From CAMCXT01 sp040403315 (lineage in GTDB: Bacteria; Bacteroidota; Bacteroidia; M30B66), in assembly GCA_040403315.1 (NCBI GenBank), contig JBBAKX010000001.1, positions 620,001 to 684,000 on the forward strand: a DNA stretch of 64,000 bases, read 5' to 3'. Positions 16,258 to 25,104 of this stretch are shown here, piece by piece; the first letter of the stretch is position 1; each line of letters starts with the position of its first letter. The notes under the pieces were generated by a model, which had not been told where the DNA came from, made no database searches, and saw nothing but the letters and a program-made list of their open reading frames with translations. The translations under genes were made by a program, and so were the position numbers.

Positions 16258-18249
16258 ATGTTACTTTTTAGACATCGAACAATCATTTTTCTTTCTATTC
16301 TTTGTCTCCCGACTCTCGGGCATTCGCAGCTATCTGAAAGCATTCGTAACCTAGAATATAGATTAAAATCGGCATCAGATACGACCAAAATCAAGCTACT
16401 GCTCGATTTGTCTTTTGAATACCGCCGTGTAGATTCAGATCGATGTTTTCGATTTGCAGTAAGTGCAGACAGTTTATCGAAGAAACAAGATTTCGAGCGC
16501 GGAATAGCCTTGTCGCGCAAAGCATTAGCTACCGCTTGGTACATGAAAAGCCGCCTCGATACCGCCGAAACACTTGCGCGTGAAGCGATCTTTTTGCTCA
16601 ACGAAATTGGTAGTTATGGCGAAAAGGCTGGGGCATTCAATACGCTCGGACTTTGCTTGATGCACCAAGGAAAATACATTGAATCCGATCGTCGTTTTTC
16701 TGAAGCCCTTTCTCTGTATGTATTAACAGGAGATCGGTCTGGTGAAGCTAAGTGCATCAGCAATTTGGGTGTAGTTGCACATTATCAAACACGATATGCC
16801 CAAAGCGCTAAAAACTACCTGAAAGCACTTCGAATTGCCGAAGAAATTAAAGATCCAACCTTGAAAGCTGAATGCCAATCCAATTTAGGTATGGCGTTCA
16901 CAAGCCAAAAGGAATATCCAAGTGCAATTGTATATCTCCATCGGGCACGCAAAACATATAACCAACTAGGCGATAAACGAGGAGAAAGTCGCTCCTTGAT
17001 GGGTTTGGGTGTTGCTTATTTCAATTTTGGAAACCTTGACACCGCGCAAGTTTACTACGACAGATCGATGGCTATTTTTATCGAAACTGGAGACGAACTC
17101 GGCATGGCGCAGGCACTTCACAATTCTGCTGAAGCTTTATTGGTTCGTGGAGAAAATGAAAGAGCACTAGCGAAATTCGAACAAGCCCTCGAAATCCGCA
17201 CCGCCAGCAACGAAACTTATGGAATCGCGATCACGCTGTTCAATATGGCCAAGGCCTGCGCGGCAATTGGAGAAACTAAGCGGGCAGAAACGTTATTCGA
17301 TTCCTCAGAAACCATCGTGAATCGATTGGGAACAAATTATCTTATGGCTGAGTTTTATCTTGCTCGTTCAACTTATTTCGAAGAAGTAGGTCGCTTTTCT
17401 AGGTCGCTCGACGATATGAAATTGTATACCAATCTCAAAGATTCACTTTACAACGACGAGCGAATTCGTGCTTTAGCAGAAATGCATACCATTTACGAAA
17501 CAGAAAAGAAAGAAAAGGAAATTTTGGTCAAAGACAGTGAAATTCAACTCTTACAGCGCAACCGACTAATTTATTTAATCACCGGAATCTCCTTTGTACT
17601 GATTTTTACCGTGTTGGCATTTTGGTACCGAAACAGCACTAAGAGAAAGCAAATTATCGAAAAGCAAAAGCTCGATATTGCTAAGAAACTGCAGGCTATT
17701 GCAACAAAAGACTTGTCTATCGTCGACCAAAAAAGAAACTTGTCGGAACAGGAGCGAGAACTTGCTGAATCTAGAAAAGATGCCGCCGAATCGGCTTTGT
17801 TGCTGGCAAATATCGAAGCCAACCAAATGCGCAATGAGCTCGAATTTAAACGAAAAAAAATCACACAGTTAGCGCTTTATATTAGTCAGCAATCTGATTT
17901 ATTAGAAAGCATCCGAGCAGAAATTAAGTCGGCAAACACAGACGATTTTCGAACCTTGGAGCGCGATCTCGAGCTGAAACTCAACATCTCCAAGCAACGC
18001 GAAAATTTCGACCTCAATATTGAATTGATCAACGCCGACTTTTACCAACGCCTCTTGCAAAAGTTTCCTCCATTAACCGAAAACGAACGAAAGCTATGTG
18101 CTATGATTCGTTTAGGTTTATCCTCCAAAGAAATTGCAGGCGTGCTGAATATTAGTCCTAAGAGTGTCGATATGAACCGTTACCGCCTCCGTAAAAAGCT
18201 CGAATTGCCCAACGAAACCGATCTTGGCGAATGGCTGCAATTGGTATGA
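16258..18249 (+). CDS. TPR protein with membrane anchor and LuxR-type HTH
   Basis: A 663-residue signalling protein common in Bacteroidota. It has a signal peptide (MLLFRHRTIIFLSILC, ending GHSQ), then about seven TPR units (for example AKCISNLGVVAHYQTRYAQS, SLMGLGVAYFNFGNLDTAQVYY) to about residue 390. One transmembrane helix (LIYLITGISFVLIFTVLAFWY, about 437-457) is followed by a long cytoplasmic coiled coil (KRKQIIEKQKLD through NELEFKRKK). The C-terminal HTH is FPPLTENERKLCAMIRLGLSSKEIAGVLNISPKSVDMNRYRLRKK. It probably senses a periplasmic signal and regulates genes directly from the membrane; target unknown. Its stop overlaps the next start as ATGA, so the WG-repeat protein is translationally coupled to it. 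Confidence 0.85.
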   Translation: MLLFRHRTIIFLSILCLPTLGHSQLSESIRNLEYRLKSASDTTKIKLLLDLSFEYRRVDSDRCFRFAVSADSLSKKQDFERGIALSRKALATAWYMKSRLDTAETLAREAIFLLNEIGSYGEKAGAFNTLGLCLMHQGKYIESDRRFSEALSLYVLTGDRSGEAKCISNLGVVAHYQTRYAQSAKNYLKALRIAEEIKDPTLKAECQSNLGMAFTSQKEYPSAIVYLHRARKTYNQLGDKRGESRSLMGLGVAYFNFGNLDTAQVYYDRSMAIFIETGDELGMAQALHNSAEALLVRGENERALAKFEQALEIRTASNETYGIAITLFNMAKACAAIGETKRAETLFDSSETIVNRLGTNYLMAEFYLARSTYFEEVGRFSRSLDDMKLYTNLKDSLYNDERIRALAEMHTIYETEKKEKEILVKDSEIQLLQRNRLIYLITGISFVLIFTVLAFWYRNSTKRKQIIEKQKLDIAKKLQAIATKDLSIVDQKRNLSEQERELAESRKDAAESALLLANIEANQMRNELEFKRKKITQLALYISQQSDLLESIRAEIKSANTDDFRTLERDLELKLNISKQRENFDLNIELINADFYQRLLQKFPPLTENERKLCAMIRLGLSSKEIAGVLNISPKSVDMNRYRLRKKLELPNETDLGEWLQLV

Positions 18250-19904
18250 TAAGTTTCGGATCCAGATTATTGAATCTCACACGATGTGTTGCAATTTTCC
18301 TTTTGCTCGCAACCAAACTTTCTGCACAAAGTCGAATCCTGGTTCCTTATCGGGTCAAATCTCAATGGGGCTTCGCCGATACTTCAGGAAAGATGCTAAT
18401 AAAACCTCAATTTGATGCTATCCTTTTCGATCGATCTCATCCTTTGTATTACGAAGCTAAAATTCCAAAGCAACATTATCTCACACGAGTGGATTCATCA
18501 TATGGTTTGGTAGGTACCGATTTGTTCATCCCCAATCAATATAGGTTTATCAGGCAACTTCAATCTGAAATCTACGTTGCACAGCCCTTTTCGAATTTCC
18601 AAACGCATTTTTATTCCAAAAAGGGCGCTCGAATTTTAAATGATGCTCAGCGCATCGAAAGATTAGAGTTCTCTTATTTTCGAAAGAAAGGGAAGCTCGA
18701 TCGATCGCCAATCCACCTATTGAAAATCGTTCAGCCTGGAAGACTGCTCTCTTTGTATGCCTATTATCCAAACGAATTTCAAAAATCGCATTTCATCATT
18801 GAAGATTGTGCTTCAATGATGAAAACAAGCCAATTTGAAGTTGATCGTGTAGCATTCAAAGTGCAAAAAAATAGTCCATCCGATTTTGAAATAATCACTT
18901 TAGCATACGATGCCAAAACTGATCGTTTCGAAGTATCGCCAGTACAAATGGTCGCTTCCGACAACTATGGATTAAAAGGATCGGGATCTGGCAGTGGAAC
19001 TGGAGGCGGCAATGGAACTGGCGGAGATCTTGATGATTACCCCGACAAACAATTTGAACAGCAAAATCTCAACAAAACTGCACAGTTTTCCTTTGACACA
19101 GCAACTTCTATCCTGCGTTTGGAGTTGCTGCCGACGCGCTCTAGAAGTAAAACAACAGATTCGAATTTTCGAACTACAATCGTGCTTCCGCAAGGCGCAT
19201 CCAATGTGCAAGTTGTGCCCTACACAGGTCCTTCGAACGAGCAATCCTACGGCGATTCTGTGCTGTTTTACAGGAATTTCGTGCAATATAAGATCGACCA
19301 AAAAACCTGCATGCTTGTTTTCGACCAACAGCCGCCAATTTGTTACGATTCTGTTTCGGTCGTGTATCCCGACAACAACATCAACCACCATTTCTTGATC
19401 GGCGTTCAGCAGCCAAACAATTCTCTAAAATTCGGCATGGTGAATGATTCTAACGAAGTGATCATTCCTCCCGTTTACGATCAACTATCCGGCTTGCCCG
19501 AAAACAAATACCAATCTATCAATTACCGAGATTACATTTTTGTAGTCGGCCAGAACAATCTGAAAGGCTTGCTCACGCTCAACAATCGTCAAATTATAGC
19601 TTGTCGTTACAACGAAATTCTAACAACAGAGAAAAGTAAAGACGATGTCCAGCTTTTCGAGCTTCAAAGCAACAATTTGCAGGGTGCTTATTATCAATAC
19701 AAACCCCGCAACTCAAACCCTCCAGTATCTGCCGTTTTGTTAGAGCCATTCACTGAACACCGAATCAAAGCAATGCGTTTTCTCGATGTTGACGAAAACG
19801 CTTCCGAATACCGAAAAGTTTTTCCGTTGCTTCAAATTTCCAGTAACGACGGCAAGTTGGTTGGTTATTATCATCCCAAAGGCTTGAAATTCTGGAAAGA
19901 CTGA
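18246..19904 (+). CDS. WG-repeat containing secreted protein (paralogue 1)
   Basis: A protein of 552 residues with a signal peptide (CVAIFLLLATKLSAQ). WG-type repeats begin at once: VPYRVKSQWGFADTSGKMLIKPQFD, and again near the C-terminus (KFGMVNDSNEVIIPPVYDQL, NNLKGLLTLNNRQIIACRYNE). A glycine/serine-rich linker (GSGSGSGTGGGNGTGG, about residues 245-265) separates the halves. It ends in GLKFWKD. The next gene is a diverged copy with the same start and end motifs. The start is ATG 18246, inside the stop of the TPR-HTH gene (ATGA). Function unknown; WG repeats are beta-rich and often surface-located. Confidence 0.8.
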   Translation: MISFGSRLLNLTRCVAIFLLLATKLSAQSRILVPYRVKSQWGFADTSGKMLIKPQFDAILFDRSHPLYYEAKIPKQHYLTRVDSSYGLVGTDLFIPNQYRFIRQLQSEIYVAQPFSNFQTHFYSKKGARILNDAQRIERLEFSYFRKKGKLDRSPIHLLKIVQPGRLLSLYAYYPNEFQKSHFIIEDCASMMKTSQFEVDRVAFKVQKNSPSDFEIITLAYDAKTDRFEVSPVQMVASDNYGLKGSGSGSGTGGGNGTGGDLDDYPDKQFEQQNLNKTAQFSFDTATSILRLELLPTRSRSKTTDSNFRTTIVLPQGASNVQVVPYTGPSNEQSYGDSVLFYRNFVQYKIDQKTCMLVFDQQPPICYDSVSVVYPDNNINHHFLIGVQQPNNSLKFGMVNDSNEVIIPPVYDQLSGLPENKYQSINYRDYIFVVGQNNLKGLLTLNNRQIIACRYNEILTTEKSKDDVQLFELQSNNLQGAYYQYKPRNSNPPVSAVLLEPFTEHRIKAMRFLDVDENASEYRKVFPLLQISSNDGKLVGYYHPKGLKFWKD

Positions 19905-19950
19905 TTTCTTTTTTCTTTGGGCGAATGCCGCTCAATTTTACATTCCCCAA

Positions 19951-20025
19951 TAAGCATTTAGAAGGCGGCACCGGGCTATCCGCCTTGCGGCTTCTATCCC
20001 TTTCGCAGCCGTATTGTAAAAACAC
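19951..20025. repeat. REP-like extragenic palindromic element
   Basis: A GC-rich patch in an AT-rich background, with two adjacent hairpins: GGCGG (19964-19968) with CCGCC (19980-19984), and CGGCT (19988-19992) with AGCCG (20007-20011). The core CACCGGGCTATCCGCC and the CTATCCCTTTCGC spacer resemble an intergenic repeat I recall from Bacteroidota genomes, where its reverse strand produces false short proteins containing SRKADSPVPP. There is only one copy in this window, so the repeat status is recall plus structure. Confidence 0.5.
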
Positions 20026-20086
20026 TCATCCCGTTTCAAATCCTTAGCGCAATTAGGGAGATCATTTTTCGGCTTACCTTTCGGAC

Positions 20087-21685
20087 ATGAGAATTCTGTG
20101 TAGTCTACTGCTCTTGTGTTTTAGCACTTTCCTTCATGGTCAAAGCGGTGTTGTACCTTATCGAATCGGTTCATTGTGGGGCTTTAGCGATACACTCGGC
20201 AAGATCACCCAAACACCAAAGTACGATCGAATTTATTTTCCTGCTGAAGCTTCTGCCATGAGCATTCACAACCTTCCACAAGATTGTTATGTAGTCGAAA
20301 AAGGAGGTCTTCGCGGCTTGTTTAATAAATCCGAAATGATTGCCCCAGAATTTGATCGTTTCTATTTCGATGAATTTCAATGCATCGGTATCAAGAAAAA
20401 CGACCAACGCGAGTACTTCCAAACCAATGGGAAGCCGCTGTTTAGCCCAAAAGTGAAAATTGTAAGTGAACTCGGTGCGCAATACTTGGAAGAAGGTTTT
20501 TTCCTGTATTTCATCGTTTCCAATCTAGATAAAACGCGGTCACTTGTAGCATTTTCACCCAAAAAACCTGGGAAGCTTATTGTACTCGCCCATAAAATTG
20601 AATCAGCCAAAGGCATCGACTATACAGACATTCAGGCATCCTTTATCGTAGAATTTACCGGAAAGCCTTATGAAGAAAAGCTCACTTTCGATGTAGATGG
20701 TGCTAAGGGTTCTATTCTGGCTGCGAATCCCAAGAAACCGAAACAGCGGAATTCGAATTGGTCGGATTCAGAAAGCATCTTAGTGCAAGAAGATACCGAC
20801 TATGACGTTGCAGTTCCTCCCATGGATATGGAAGAATATCCCAATGAAAGACCAGCGAAAGAAATTGTTTACTGCTCCTACACTTTTAAAAACGACACAT
20901 TACAGTTTCATGAAACCCTCTTGAATAATCGAACTGGTGGGAAAAGTCAACATAAGGTGAGTTTCATTCAGCTTCCAGCGGGTTCGACTCAAGTGAAGGT
21001 GAATCATTATTTAGCAAACAATAAGCAATTCATTGGAGATACCTTAAGGCAATTCCAAAATTATGTTCAGTTTAAGAACAACAAAAAAATGGGTATTCTT
21101 TGCTTTAATCAGCTGCCTCCTATGATGTTCGATAGCTTGGAGAAATTCATAAACGACAAACAAAATACTGGCTTCTTTCTGGTCGGCAACCGCAGCAATG
21201 ATGGTGAAATGAGGTATGGAATAGTAAGCGATTCCGGCAAGTTCACAGTGCCAATGGAATATGAACGCTTAACCTACAACCGTAAATTATTGCAAGGTGC
21301 AAGCAACGTAAATAGTCATTCTAGCCTTTGGCTTGAAGTGCGAAAAGAGGGTAGGGCAGGCATCATTTTCGCCAATAATTCGGTAGCTCTGCCCATTCAA
21401 TACGATGCAGTTCTCGAGCCTGTAAAGCAAAATTATCAATACCGAACCTCCATTTTCAAGACCGGCGATCTTTATGGTTGGATGTACTTTAATACTTATA
21501 AAAACAACTTGGCGCCAGCTTTTTTGGCAGAGCCCTTCACGCCTTATTTACCATTTGGTTTGTTTACTATGCCAGAGCCGCCCAATTCAAACTCGCCCAA
21601 TTTTTTATTGATGCGACTCACAGACACCAACGGCAACATTATTGGCTACACCGACCGCAACAAAAAGCAATATTGGAAAGATTAA
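20087..21685 (+). CDS. WG-repeat containing secreted protein (paralogue 2)
   Basis: A protein of 532 residues with a signal peptide (MRILCSLLLLCFSTFLHGQ) followed by VVPYRIGSLWGFSDTLGKI, the same opening as the upstream gene. WG-like units recur (RYGIVSDSGKFTVPMEYERL, RAGIIFANNSVALPIQYDAV, GDLYGWMYF). It ends in NKKQYWKD, matching the FWKD end of paralogue 1. The glycine linker of the first copy is replaced by an acidic stretch (DTDYDVAVPPMDMEEYP). The pair arose by tandem duplication, followed by strong divergence. The 182-bp spacer carries the REP-like element. Function unknown. Confidence 0.8.
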   Translation: MRILCSLLLLCFSTFLHGQSGVVPYRIGSLWGFSDTLGKITQTPKYDRIYFPAEASAMSIHNLPQDCYVVEKGGLRGLFNKSEMIAPEFDRFYFDEFQCIGIKKNDQREYFQTNGKPLFSPKVKIVSELGAQYLEEGFFLYFIVSNLDKTRSLVAFSPKKPGKLIVLAHKIESAKGIDYTDIQASFIVEFTGKPYEEKLTFDVDGAKGSILAANPKKPKQRNSNWSDSESILVQEDTDYDVAVPPMDMEEYPNERPAKEIVYCSYTFKNDTLQFHETLLNNRTGGKSQHKVSFIQLPAGSTQVKVNHYLANNKQFIGDTLRQFQNYVQFKNNKKMGILCFNQLPPMMFDSLEKFINDKQNTGFFLVGNRSNDGEMRYGIVSDSGKFTVPMEYERLTYNRKLLQGASNVNSHSSLWLEVRKEGRAGIIFANNSVALPIQYDAVLEPVKQNYQYRTSIFKTGDLYGWMYFNTYKNNLAPAFLAEPFTPYLPFGLFTMPEPPNSNSPNFLLMRLTDTNGNIIGYTDRNKKQYWKD

Positions 21686-21800
21686 CTTTTGATCAGTCAA
21701 CAGTTTTTGAGTTCAGTTACATTTCATGCATCGTTGAAGCCTAAACGACAAAATCTCAAAATTAACTCAGAATTCAGAACGCGTTTTTTATCTTAGTCGC

Positions 21801-22313
21801 ATGTTAGTGATTCTCCGAAACCTCACCATTCTTGCAGTCTCGATGGCACTGTCGTCATGTGGAAACAATTCTAAATTGACTCCAACGGCCTACAACGATA
21901 GCCTTGTTACCCAACAAATAAAGGTTGTTGAAGCAACCGGCAATCTGCAGGAAGTATTAGATACTTATGTGAAGCAGGATATGGAAACTGTTTACGGCCG
22001 CCTTCGAGGTCAAATTAATTTATCGAAAGCCAAAACAGAGGGCTTTGGAGATTTTAACGGCAATCAGATTTTTAAGAATGCTACCTTAGAATTTATTGGT
22101 GTTTATCAGGATTTAACCAATAAAGAATACAAAGAGGCTCTGATGTTGCTGTCGAAGCCCGATAGCATGTATTCTAAAACAGACGAAGCGCGTGTGGAAT
22201 TGTTGTACAAAGAAATCGACAAGAAAACTGCCGTCGCCACAGAGAAATACAGAAAAGCACAAAACGCATTTGCACAGGAAAACAAAATCAAGTTTAGTGA
22301 AGCAAAAAAATGA
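21801..22313 (+). CDS. Small lipoprotein of unknown function
   Basis: A protein of 170 residues with a lipoprotein signal: hydrophobic LVILRNLTILAVSMA and lipobox ALSSC, cysteine at about residue 20. The mature part is helical and charged (YNDSLVTQQIKVVEATGNLQ, KEYKEALMLL, KYRKAQNAFAQENKIKF). It may belong to the LIC11966-type surface lipoproteins; I am not certain. Its stop overlaps the start of the DinB-like gene by 4 bp (ATGA). Confidence 0.7.
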   Translation: MLVILRNLTILAVSMALSSCGNNSKLTPTAYNDSLVTQQIKVVEATGNLQEVLDTYVKQDMETVYGRLRGQINLSKAKTEGFGDFNGNQIFKNATLEFIGVYQDLTNKEYKEALMLLSKPDSMYSKTDEARVELLYKEIDKKTAVATEKYRKAQNAFAQENKIKFSEAKK

Positions 22314-22834
22314 CAGACAACGAACAGCTTAAGTATCCAATCGGAAGATTTTCTGACCGTGAATCCTATGATATAGGAGAAACGCGAAAGTTTATTGAAC
22401 AAATCGAAGCGCTTCCACATCATCTTCTTAAAGTACTTGATCAGCTGAGCGAAGAGGATTTATCAAGGCCTTATCGTCCAGATGGTTGGACAGGAAATCA
22501 AGTTGTGCATCATATTTCCGACTCGCACCTAAACTGTTTGATTCGAGTAAAATTGACCCTTACAGAAGACAATCCGACCATCAAACCATATTTCGAAGAA
22601 CGTTGGGCTGAATTGTCTGATTACTCATTGCCGATTGAAAGTGCGATCGACATCATCCGCGGAACGCATTTCAAAATAGCAAACCTACTCAAAGGCTTAT
22701 CGGATGAAACCTTTCGCAGAACCTACGTTCATCCACAATACCAGTATCAGCGCGACTTATCTTTTCTCGTTGCTCTCTATTCATGGCACGGAAGTCATCA
22801 TTTAGGTCATCTGAATCTCCTCAAAAAGGCCTGA
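22310..22834 (+). CDS. DinB/YfiT-family putative metal-dependent hydrolase
   Basis: A four-helix DinB-fold protein of 174 residues. It begins YPIGRF, as in YfiT/BstA-type proteins. The three-histidine metal site is visible as VVHHISDSH and WHGSHHLGH near the C-terminus, with RPDGWTGNQVVHH a strong family mark. YfiT of Bacillus is linked to bacillithiol transfer; the thiol used here is unknown. It overlaps the upstream lipoprotein gene by 4 bp. Confidence 0.85.
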   Translation: MTDNEQLKYPIGRFSDRESYDIGETRKFIEQIEALPHHLLKVLDQLSEEDLSRPYRPDGWTGNQVVHHISDSHLNCLIRVKLTLTEDNPTIKPYFEERWAELSDYSLPIESAIDIIRGTHFKIANLLKGLSDETFRRTYVHPQYQYQRDLSFLVALYSWHGSHHLGHLNLLKKA

Positions 22835-22865
22835 TTTTACAATCGTCCATTTCGCATGGATACAC

Positions 22866-22873
22866 TATTTTTG
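22866..22873 (+). promoter_or_regulatory. Candidate -7 element of asnS
   Basis: TATTTTTG matches TAnnTTTG, 30 bp before the asnS ATG. No clear TTTG lies at the expected -33 spacing, so this is a partial match. Confidence 0.45.
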
Positions 22874-22902
22874 CACCCGATTAAATCAATTAAAGATTCA
22901 TT

Positions 22903-24339
22903 ATGGGTGCTCTTCACCGTAAACGTATTGCAGACTGGCTCGTTACCGCTCCAACAGATCAAGAAATTGAAGTAGCTGGTTGGGTTAGAACCAAAAGAGG
23001 AAACAAGGAAATCGCATTTATCGCACTAAGCGACGGTTCTACGATCAACAATCTGCAAATCGTAGCTGATTTGTCGAAGTTCGATGAAGAATTGATGAAG
23101 AAAATCCAAACTGGAGCATCAATCCGGGCCAAAGGTAATTTGGTGTCATCACAAGGATCAGGTCAAGCAGTCGAAATGGTAGCCGAAAGCATAGAGTTAC
23201 TCGGTGAAGCGGATGCAGAAACTTATCCACTTCAAAAGAAGAAGCATACATTAGAATTTCTTAGAGAAATTGCGCACTTGCGTCCTAGAACGAACACTTT
23301 TGGAGCCATTTTGCGTATTCGTCACTCTTTGGCATTTGCGATACACAAGTATTTCAACGACCACCATTTTTACAATATACATGCGCCAATTATTACAGGC
23401 TCTGATGCCGAAGGTGCTGGTGAAATGTTCAGAGTAAGTACAATTGATCCTGCCAATCCTCCTCGAAAAGAAGATGGAACTGTAGATTATTCTCAAGACT
23501 TCTTTGGAAAGGAATCGAATCTCACTGTTTCTGGTCAATTGGAAGCTGAACTAGCTGCGATGGCGCTCTCAAGAGTTTACACTTTTGGGCCAACCTTTAG
23601 AGCCGAAAATTCGAACACTGCCCGTCACCTTGCTGAGTTTTGGATGATTGAACCAGAAATGGCATTCTTCGAGCTAGAAGACAACATGGATTTGGCGGAA
23701 GATTTCTTAAAGTACCTCATCCGTTATGCTATTGAACACCATGCCGACGACTTAGCTTTCTTAGAGAAGCGTTTGTTAGATGAAGAAACGTTGCTTCCAA
23801 AAGAAAGCCGCAATTCGCTTCCATTGCTCGAAAAACTCAAGTTTGTTACTGAGAATCCATTTGAGCGCATCACTTACACAGAAGCAGTTGCTATTCTTGA
23901 AAAATCAGGAAAGAAATTCGAATTTCCAGTGAAATGGGGAATCGACCTTCAAAGCGAGCATGAGCGTTACTTGGTTGAAAAGCACTTTAAAAAGCCAGTG
24001 ATACTGACCAACTATCCGAAAGACATCAAAGCTTTTTATATGAAGCAGGATGAAGACGGGAAAACAGTTCGTGCGATGGATGTTCTTTTCCCAGGAATTG
24101 GAGAAATTATTGGTGGCTCACAAAGAGAGGAAAGCTACGAGAAGTTGAGCAAGAGAATTCATGAAATGGATATTCACGAAGAAAGCCTTTGGTGGTATCT
24201 CGATACGCGTAAGTTCGGAACCGTTCCACACAGTGGCTTTGGTTTAGGCTTCGAAAGATTGATCCTTTTCGTAACAGGAATGGGTAATATTCGCGATGTA
24301 ATCCCTTTCCCAAGAACACCAAAAAATCTAGAGTTCTAA
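22903..24339 (+). CDS. asnS: Asparagine--tRNA ligase
   Basis: A class IIb aminoacyl-tRNA synthetase of 478 residues. The N-terminal OB fold (VAGWVRTKRGNKEIAFIALSDGS) binds the anticodon. Class II motif 2 is FGPTFRAENSNTARHLAEFWMIEPE and motif 3 is GFGLGFERLILFVTG. The Asn-type features (TVSGQLEAE, AMDVLFPGIGEIIGGSQREE) separate it from AspRS and LysRS. It contains the usual insertion between motifs 1 and 2 (STIDPANPPRKEDG). It meets the convergent DUF6134-like gene with only 3 bp between stops. Confidence 0.97.
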   Translation: MGALHRKRIADWLVTAPTDQEIEVAGWVRTKRGNKEIAFIALSDGSTINNLQIVADLSKFDEELMKKIQTGASIRAKGNLVSSQGSGQAVEMVAESIELLGEADAETYPLQKKKHTLEFLREIAHLRPRTNTFGAILRIRHSLAFAIHKYFNDHHFYNIHAPIITGSDAEGAGEMFRVSTIDPANPPRKEDGTVDYSQDFFGKESNLTVSGQLEAELAAMALSRVYTFGPTFRAENSNTARHLAEFWMIEPEMAFFELEDNMDLAEDFLKYLIRYAIEHHADDLAFLEKRLLDEETLLPKESRNSLPLLEKLKFVTENPFERITYTEAVAILEKSGKKFEFPVKWGIDLQSEHERYLVEKHFKKPVILTNYPKDIKAFYMKQDEDGKTVRAMDVLFPGIGEIIGGSQREESYEKLSKRIHEMDIHEESLWWYLDTRKFGTVPHSGFGLGFERLILFVTGMGNIRDVIPFPRTPKNLEF

Positions 24340-24342
24340 GAA

Positions 24343-24936
24343 TTATTTGCCTTCGTTGAGTTTGAATTTCACCCGGGATGCCATCATTTCGGTTTGCATC
24401 TCTGTGCAAATGCCGTTTCGGTAGGTGAATACATTGGTTTTTCCGTCGGGCTGACGCATTTCATAAACACTAGTTCCGGTAGGTTTAATTGGAACATACG
24501 CTCCAAGTCGTTCCGAAAAAATGCTTGATTTATTTTGAGGTTCGTAATGGTATAACAAACCAACACTAAACGAAATAGCAGAATTGAAATACCGAGGCTC
24601 CGAATCATGGCTTTCGATCCGATAACGTTCTTGTTGTTTCGAAACGGTAATCCACTCCTGCAGTTCTTCGTTGATGTGTTTCTCCGAACTTGCATACACA
24701 AGCGTGTTTCGGTGATATCTAGCTTGAATATTCGAGAACACCTTCCTGAAAGGAAAACTAAGCCGTGTTTGAAGTGAAATGATCCGCACGCTGTCTGAAG
24801 ATTCGGTGCAAATGGCTTGGAGCATGCCTACTTTGTTTCCAGAAACAAATACCGAATATTCGAGTCGTTTAACATTAGAGAGCAGTACATTGCTTATCAG
24901 ACAAAGGCAAATAAAGATTTGAAAGGGCGTTTTCAA
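24343..24936 (-). CDS. DUF6134-like secreted protein
   Basis: A 197-residue protein with an N-terminal signal (MKTPFQIFICLCLISNVLLS). The mature part is beta-rich (KRLEYSVFVSGNKVGMLQAI, YRIESHDSEPRYFNSAISFS, GLLYHYEP, SVYEMRQPDGKTNVFTYRNG), the pattern of the DUF6134 family, found widely in Bacteroidota. The start is probably TTG 24936. Function unknown. Confidence 0.65.
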   Translation of the reverse strand: MKTPFQIFICLCLISNVLLSNVKRLEYSVFVSGNKVGMLQAICTESSDSVRIISLQTRLSFPFRKVFSNIQARYHRNTLVYASSEKHINEELQEWITVSKQQERYRIESHDSEPRYFNSAISFSVGLLYHYEPQNKSSIFSERLGAYVPIKPTGTSVYEMRQPDGKTNVFTYRNGICTEMQTEMMASRVKFKLNEGK

Positions 24937-25104
24937 GATGGTTTTTCACATACAACACTTTAGCAAGGTTCTACCACTAATGTGCTAAAATTCTTTCGTG
25001 CGATACTGTAATTATACGCAACAAATTTGTTAACGGTTCGCTATTTTCTTTAATTATTGCCCGATGTAAGGCTTTTGATTGATTTTTGGTAAAATTGCAC
25101 TCTT

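Noticed and set aside
16215..16601. Minus-strand frame of 128 codons over the start of the TPR-HTH gene
   Set aside because: It lies antisense to a gene with clear TPR repeats and a signal peptide; it has no recognisable domain.
19765..20025. Minus-strand frame of 86 codons over the end of the first WG gene and the REP-like element
   Set aside because: It is the type of false protein produced by the REP-like element and overlaps a real gene antisense.
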